Assembly (NCBI GenBank): GCA_037349315.1
Contig: JBAIAC010000059.1
Span: 13,796,501-13,860,500, forward strand
Origin: Chelydra serpentina
Taxonomy: Eukaryota > Chordata > Testudines > Chelydridae
Reading direction: 5' to 3'
DNA length: 64,000 nt
The position numbers and the translations under genes are program-made. The first letter of the stretch is position 1; every line of letters starts with the position of its first letter. Shown one piece after another: positions 57,575-64,000 of this stretch. The notes beneath the pieces were generated by a model that searched no databases, was not told the origin of the DNA, and saw only the letters and a list, made by a program, of their open reading frames with translations.

Positions 57575-60140
57575 GTTACATGAAAAGCATCTCCCCACTG
57601 CAACTAAACAGATTTATCTCCCATCAACAGAGTTGTTTCAGTTGTGAGTCAGACACTTTCATTGACTGAACTTTGTTTTTTATGTGAACACATAGCTGTT
57701 CCCACTGATATTACCTTTCAGATGGAGGTAATAATACTTATCTCCCTCATAAAGCTTGTTTATATTCATTTTTTGGTTTGTTGTGTTTTTAAAAACACAC
57801 TAACACATGTGTATATTGTAGTCTGGATACTCCCCAAATGTGTGTTCCAGGATACAAAATGTTCATTGTTTGCACCAGAGATCACCCTAAAGTAAACCAT
57901 AAATATTTTTGTATTCTGGAACAAATGTTTGGGGAGTATCCAGATGATGCTTTCGAAACACTGACTACCTTGAGTTAACTGGAAATCAAAGACATTTGTG
58001 GAGTTTAATTGTGTTTCTACAGCATTTTAAATACAAAACGTTGTACACATTATCAGGACCTCAAGAATTCTGCACCCAAAGGAATTTGCCACAGAATTAT
58101 AAGGTTCATTAGACTCTAAGGTTTTCGCTACAAACAAGTTGAACTGCTTTAACTAAATTGGCATAATGGTTACACTTGTAAGTGTATACAGGCCTAAACT
58201 TTCAGTAAGAGAAATGAGGTTTTTAGCCCTTATGTTTGCAAAGAAACCTTTAAAAATATGGAAAGAGTGGAAACTGGAGTAGTGCTGTACCTTTTAAATA
58301 TCCAACACTCTGAAATAATAGCTTTAAGTGTGAGTTGTCCCATTCATCTCAACAGGATGTTAACTCAAAATCCAAATGTCCATTTAAATTCTAATGGTTT
58401 CATTGTTCTAGCAGACATCCAGCTAATACAATTAACCTACAATCTCAAATTGATTCTCATGACCCCATAGGTGCCAAAACCCTAGTCTTCCCTCTGAAAT
58501 GTTTACAGTGCATTGTCAGTACAAACATCTGTAGCGCACTGAAAACCAAAGGTCAACATAAATTGACTATCAAGTTAACTGACTCAGAGGCTGCTGTACT
58601 GACTGAATAAAATACAAAAAATAGTGCAATTCAAGTCTCAATTTCTTAATTTACTTGAAGATGTCTCTGTTCTTCCAAGCTACCATACAACAGTGCTGCA
58701 GCATTTAGAAGTCTTGCCATAGCATTTAGGTCAGGCCTGCCACACATTACACAGGATCTTGATTAAGAGGATGACCTACACCCGTCCTGTTTTATATTGC
58801 ATCTGTCTTATGAAATGCAGAAACTCATTGGCAATTACAGTTTAAAGTGCAATCAGAATCCTCAGTTCAATAAGATTTCACACAAATCCAATAAACTGGA
58901 CAGATACAGTGCTTGGAAACAACTTGCTGGTTGTTATTAACATTATTTGTAAAAGGAGTGCATAGAAGAGCAAGAGATGAGAGAACAGGACCTCCAAAGC
59001 GGTCTTCAAAATTAGGAAAAACTTCAAATTATGGTACCAGATGAACCATGCACTATTTGATTTGGGTCTGTAGTAAGTTATTCATTTGACTGACATTTTT
59101 CATATCACACTTCTAACATGTAATGCTTACTTTTTCAAATTCTCAAAAATAGAACACGCAAAAAACACTGGAATAATCTGCATGCTAGCTAACAAGAAAC
59201 ATAATAGTTCGTTTCCATCTGATAAATTTAACAGGCATATATATATCCAACATCTCCACCTTCATCACATCTGACTTAACCACTCTGCAATTATCTCACA
59301 CCCTGGACCACAAAAGGTGTCAGTCATTATGCCTCCCTATGCTAGCTACATTTTTCACCACTATGCATCAACAGCCTCATACTCTCATTATTACTCTCTC
59401 CACAACCATCATACCACTTAAATCCACAATGCTCAGCTAGTGCCTCAGATCTATCTTACCATTTCTGAGCAAGACATTTGAGCCAATGTGCACGCCACCT
59501 CAGCCACAGTACATTTGATCTGTTATTACCTGCTTCCATTGCACTGAAATAGCACTCTCGGTGTACCCAGAAACATCTTCCACGTTGCTAGCTATGCTTC
59601 CCTCATACTCCCACCCTTCTTGATAGAGCTTAATATTGTAGACTGGTGTCTGTGGCTCTCTTCTTTCTTTAACCAACCGTTTTTGACTCTGGGAGCAGGG
59701 GGAGTGTACTCCTCTATAAAAATCCCTAGCTCTCTCTGTTCCTCTCTCTACTTTCATCCCACTTAGCAATATCAAAACAGCCATCAACCTCAATATCTTG
59801 GTAAATATCACTGATAGCAAGTGAAATTATTGCAGAAAATAGCACGTAGGTTTGCTTTCTCCCCCTCCCCCCCCCCTTTTTTTTTTTAATTCCCTGGGAA
59901 CAATATCTTAGGATTCCCTAAAAGAGCTCCGACTCTCCTGCAACTTCTTATATTGTGGCCTATTCTACGGATATTGTAACTGCCACTTCAGTCCTTCTCA
60001 CATTCAAACTTCTGTCTGTTCAAAATGCTGCAACACACTTTTAACCTATAAATGAGAATATGACCACATCTACCATTTCTTAAAACAATCCCCTCATTTA
60101 CTCTCTCTGTGCCTTCAAGATCAACCCTTCCCCCACATCA
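57575..60140. other. AT-rich stretch, nothing recognised
   Basis: A polypyrimidine run lies at 59856-59888. No supported gene. The minus-strand frame 59500-59820 has no family resemblance. Confidence 0.4.
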
Positions 60141-60148
60141 TCCTACTT

Positions 60149-60342
60149 CAGGGGAAGTCAACAGGTGGACCGCAGGCCAAATTCAGACTGCCAGATGCTT
60201 TTGAATGGAGCCTGAAATCTTTTTATTTACTTATTGTTACCATTATTGTTATTTTTTTATATTATTTTATCCGGAGTCTGGGCCTTGACTATACCTTGAC
60301 GAAGAAATCTGGACCTTGACAAAAAATAATTTACTATCCCTG
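60149..60342 (+). mobile_element. Short hAT-like MITE
   Basis: The left end CAGGGGAAGTCAACAGGTGG and the right end, inverted, CAGGGATAGTAAATTA form a weak terminal pair. The flanks TCCTACTT and TCCCACAT match at six of eight bases. The phrase GGACCGCAGGCCAAATTC is typical of a hAT family with GGCCCGCGGGCC-type sequence near the end. Confidence 0.6.
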
Positions 60343-60719
60343 TCCCACATGTTCTTACTTTTCCCTCTCACTACTCTGCCATTTTTGATCACCACTCAAA
60401 CTTTGCTCTGGATGAAGTTAGTTTACACAATCTATTTGGAGGGTCTAACTGCCTGACTGCAATCATCCTTTTTGAAAGTCACAGCTCAAAACATATATAT
60501 GCGCTGTCTGTAGCCAGTAAAATGTAAACTAGTTCCCCCACTGCCAGTACTTCTACCACCATCCTTTCATGGCTCTCATAGTCCACTGGCCACAGATATT
60601 CCAACATTTTCCATTACCTATTATTGAAACAAGTTAACTTATGTTGGATTTAGGTAAAATGAGGAGAACCAACCAACATCTGAAAGCTGCAGCCATGGTC
60701 CAATTTAATAACCAATTTT

Positions 60720-61351
60720 TTCTCAGATGCAGGAGGGGGTGAGGGCTCTGGAATGAGGGTGCGGACTCAGGGCTGGGGCAGAGGGTTGGTGTGCAGGCTG
60801 CAGCCGGGAACGAGGGGTTCAGGGTGTGGGAGGGGGTGAGGGCTCTCGCTGAGGGTGCAGGCTCTGGGCTGGGGATGAGGGGTTTGGGGTGCAGGAGGGG
60901 GCTCGGGTTTGGGGGGGGCTCAGGACTGGGGCAGCGGATTGGGGCATGGGCTTACCTTGGGTAACTCCCGATCAACAGCGCAGCGGGGGTGCTAAGGCAG
61001 GCTTCGGGCCTGTCCTGGCACCGCGGAACGCCCCGGAAGCGACCGCAGCAGGTCCAGCTCCTAGGCATAGGCATGCAAGCGGCTCCACGTGGCTCTCACC
61101 CACAGGCAACCCCCCCCACCCCGCTCCCCGGTTCTTGGGCATAGCACGTGGAGCCTCATGGCCACCTCGCCTAGGAGCCAGACCTACTGCTGGTTGCTTC
61201 CGGGGCACAGCGCGGTGTCAGAACAGGTAGGGACTAGCCTGCCTTAGCAGGGCAGCACCGCCGACAGGACTTTTTACAGCCCGGTCGGTGGTGCTGACCA
61301 GAGCTGCTGCAACCCAGTACAGGGTCGTGACCCGCAGTTTGAAAACCACTG
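60720..61351 (+). mobile_element. hAT-like element, right end with G-rich minisatellite
   Basis: The right terminus reads CAGTTTGAAAACCACTG, ending at 61351. The body has a G-rich degenerate array (60725-60950) that is the inverse of the C-rich array in 34092-35099 and 21777-23840, then a GC-rich part. A matching left terminus is not found, so the start is approximate. The frames 60889-61230 and 60972-61208 are compositional. Confidence 0.6.
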
Positions 61352-64000
61352 GCATATATCTGCTAGAAACAAAATGTTCTTTGTGAGAAAGAAAGTAATG
61401 ACATTTTACTGCCCTATTTAACAAGATCATTACCTTGGACCTAAAATAAGCAGCAAATCTTCATATTAGGAAGCAACTGGCACAGTGCCCATTGAGTCTA
61501 AAAAAAATCCCTACCTAAAGAGAAACATGGGAATGGATAGATACACAGTGAGCCAGGAACATTTGTTTGTTTATTGGATATAACTGGCTGATTTAAACCA
61601 TTAACTTTTATTTTCTTCTTAATGATCCAGGTAACTGGACCACAGACTTAATGATAATCGGTGCCGCAAACAGGCCTGGAAAATCATCAATATACAGCAA
61701 ACGACTATTAGTAAATGTCTAAGAAAGTCACTCTCTAATCACATTATTAAGAGTAATTTTGTAGTTAGGTATTTATTGTTGATGTAGCTTTCCAGGCATC
61801 TGAACATGGCTCTGACCAAAATGTCCTTTCATTCTGCAGTAACTGTTTTCTTCTGACCTTTGTCAATCCTATTTCCCCGTCCAAACAGTTAGTATTATGG
61901 CACCTCATCAAACAGGCAAGTATGAAGAAAATGTTGCTTTACTAATCAGCCAAAAGGATATTCATGAAGCATCTCTGATGACAGAGCCCAACTCTCAAAC
62001 ATGACTGACCATTCTGGGAAATTAGATGTAATAAAACCTATTAGTATAGGCATTAGGATAAGACCAACCCCTTTTTCCCTTGGAACTCAGGTGTTCAGAG
62101 GTTAAAACTGCATAGTATATACTTAACTACAAAAAAAGCAGCTTAACAGGACACCAATTTTAAAAAATTACATTTGTATGCATTTTTTTGTTGCCTATCT
62201 CTGTTACAATTGTCACCTGATACCACAAATATTGACAGAACACTTGAGAGGCAAATGCCAATTTCACAATGTGTACAACATATTCCATTTTTAAACAAAT
62301 CTGTGGGTTTGCAAAAGCCAATAACTCCGTTATGTTAGTTTTATATTTCTACCATATTTAAAAAATAGTAAAAAATTAGCAGGTCACTTTATTCTTAGTC
62401 AGATTTGAATAATCCATGCAGAGTTACTCAGAATTACCACTTTAGCCAAGGATGCAAAGCACAGAGTGCTCACCTCTGTTTACACAGCACTGGGCCTCTG
62501 GGAGTTACCATAAATAACATAACAGAAATCTCCTTGACCAGATCAATTTAAGTAAACCACACGTAAATGAGAAAATTCTGTACTATTCAAGTTCATTTAT
62601 CTCATGGATGTATTTGTAATTCCATTTTATAAGGCTTTAAAATTAAAGATAAAGCTAATATAAGCAATGGGGGAAGGAGGAATTAGATGTAAAAGGCAGA
62701 AAAGCTCATCCCTACTGTCTTAGTAACTAGTTTTTGCATCTGTCTAAACAAGTCAGAGTGATGGGCTTGCTAAGTATTACAGTACATAGAATCTCCTTAT
62801 ATTTGGCACACAATCAAAAAGAGAAAAGTTGGGAGACTAGCCAGATACTCCTAGGAAATCAAAAGTTTTTCTCTTTTTTAAATGATAAAACTTTAGTGTG
62901 GAAAATGTAAGTTCTGCTTCTGAATGCAATATCCCAGGACAGTCTTGTAAAACTGTCAGTCAAAACAACGTGGGAAAAGGAGCAGTCTGACTACAACAAC
63001 AAGATATTAAAGCAACAGGCTGTATTAAAAGCCATGACTCTTCTATTATTCAGCGTAGGAACTATGCCTTTTGTTTTTGTATAGCAAGCAACACATTGTG
63101 GACACTACTTGCTGCATCATAATAAAAATCACATCAAATATTTTGGACTCCAAGAGACAGCAAGTGTGGTTTTATCAGTAAAACAGATTGCATACTAGCT
63201 AATACAGCTTAACGAATTTTTTTTAAAATTTGGCAAGCTTTTAATTAGAAAAGTGGTGGAAAAATTTTAAACAGCTCTAAACAAACAAACAATAACTTTG
63301 AGAGAAAATACTACAGATATTCCAGTATACAACATTTTAAACTAATACCACATCACAAGAAAAAAATTAAGCATCAAATCATCCTCTGACTCTGAAAGAA
63401 ACAACAAAAATACTTATTGTTGTACCGTATATTGTAGCTCTCAAGAATTTTTTTCTCAAGCAGCTAGACATTAAATTCTCTCAGAACTACAACTAAGTTA
63501 AGAGAATTGCATAGCTACAGGCAAAAATATTATAAACACAGAAGCATATTCCATAAAATAGTAAGGGGAGAAAACCAATAAAAATTCGAGTTACGAATAT
63601 ATTGCCTTTACGTTACCATAGAACATTTTTATGTTCCAAAAGAGAGTGTTATACTTTACACTAGAATGCCTCACTAGAAATTGAGGTTGAATTTAGGCAA
63701 CCAGAATTCTAGTATTTCCTAACTTTTGAGTGCTTATCTTTGCAACCGTAATGTTTTTTTAAATTGTTTTTTTGTGTGTAACATTTAGTAAGAGCCATGT
63801 GTTTCTAAAACACTTGAAAGATGTGCTATGCATATTTTCAGCACACAGGAAAACACTTGAATACACATTAAAGAATAATACCATAGTTGTTATAAACAAT
63901 GACTCTTTAGCTGAAAACAAACACACCTCTGTTCTGATCAATCTTCACTGAAGAAGAGTCAAAGTTGGTACATAAGCCATAGATCCAAGACATTACTTAA
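61352..64000. other. AT-rich stretch, nothing recognised
   Basis: No gene, RNA or repeat terminus can be supported up to the window end. Confidence 0.4.

Noticed and set aside
60889..61230. 113-codon frame near the hAT right end
   Set aside because: GC-rich filler of the element, with a counterpart on the other strand at 60972-61208.

Overview
This window looks like gene-poor, repeat-dense nuclear DNA from a turtle, most likely a cryptodire. The evidence is two copies of a tRNA-headed SINE with a CR1-type tail (24601-24785 and 57191-57371) that I recognise as the Cry I family described from hidden-necked turtles, together with abundant CR1 LINEs, many hAT elements and a two-gene Harbinger transposon. 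Large open reading frames are almost all transposon-derived. I see no rRNA, no functional tRNA, no CRISPR and no bacterial-style operon. Only one short candidate host exon (48745-48873, minus) and one unexplained open segment (57372-57571, minus) might belong to non-mobile genes.

Layout. 1-404 is the inverted left end of a Harbinger copy that runs off the window. 5590-9330 is a CR1 endonuclease/reverse-transcriptase relic on the minus strand, with two hAT elements and a Harbinger-like MITE inserted in it. 9580-10930 is a Ty3/gypsy gag-protease relic. 21145-24545 is a non-LTR reverse-transcriptase relic split by a 2.1 kb hAT element with a perfect 8-bp target duplication and a CpG-rich palindromic array. 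26543-32066 is a DIRS-like tyrosine-recombinase relic split by a 4.1 kb insertion flanked by GTGAG. That insertion holds a second CR1, itself split by a mariner/Tigger-like element, and an LTR. 37800-38990 is an L1-like ORF2 relic. 41243-46264 is a nearly complete 5.0 kb Harbinger element. The rest holds solo hAT/MITE elements, LTR-like pieces, simple repeats and AT-rich sequence in which I recognise nothing.

The most informative locus is the Harbinger element. It carries a spliced Myb/SANT-like gene (+) and an uninterrupted DDE transposase (-) arranged tail to tail with poly(A) signals about 30 bp apart. The transposase keeps all four DDE-family acidic residues. The Myb-like gene has a TGA at codon 9 where the partial copy at the window start has CGA, so it was probably killed by CpG decay. 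Between the transposase start and the right terminus lie two 75-bp tRNA-like units with Pol III A and B boxes, resembling the head of the Cry I SINE, and four copies of a short repeat in inverted arrangement. Three MITEs share the terminal core GTCTACACTAC and may be its non-autonomous relatives.

Coordinates of repeats were read by eye. Target-site duplications are stated where both copies can be seen. Family names without a stated motif are from memory of repeat families and are given lower confidence.
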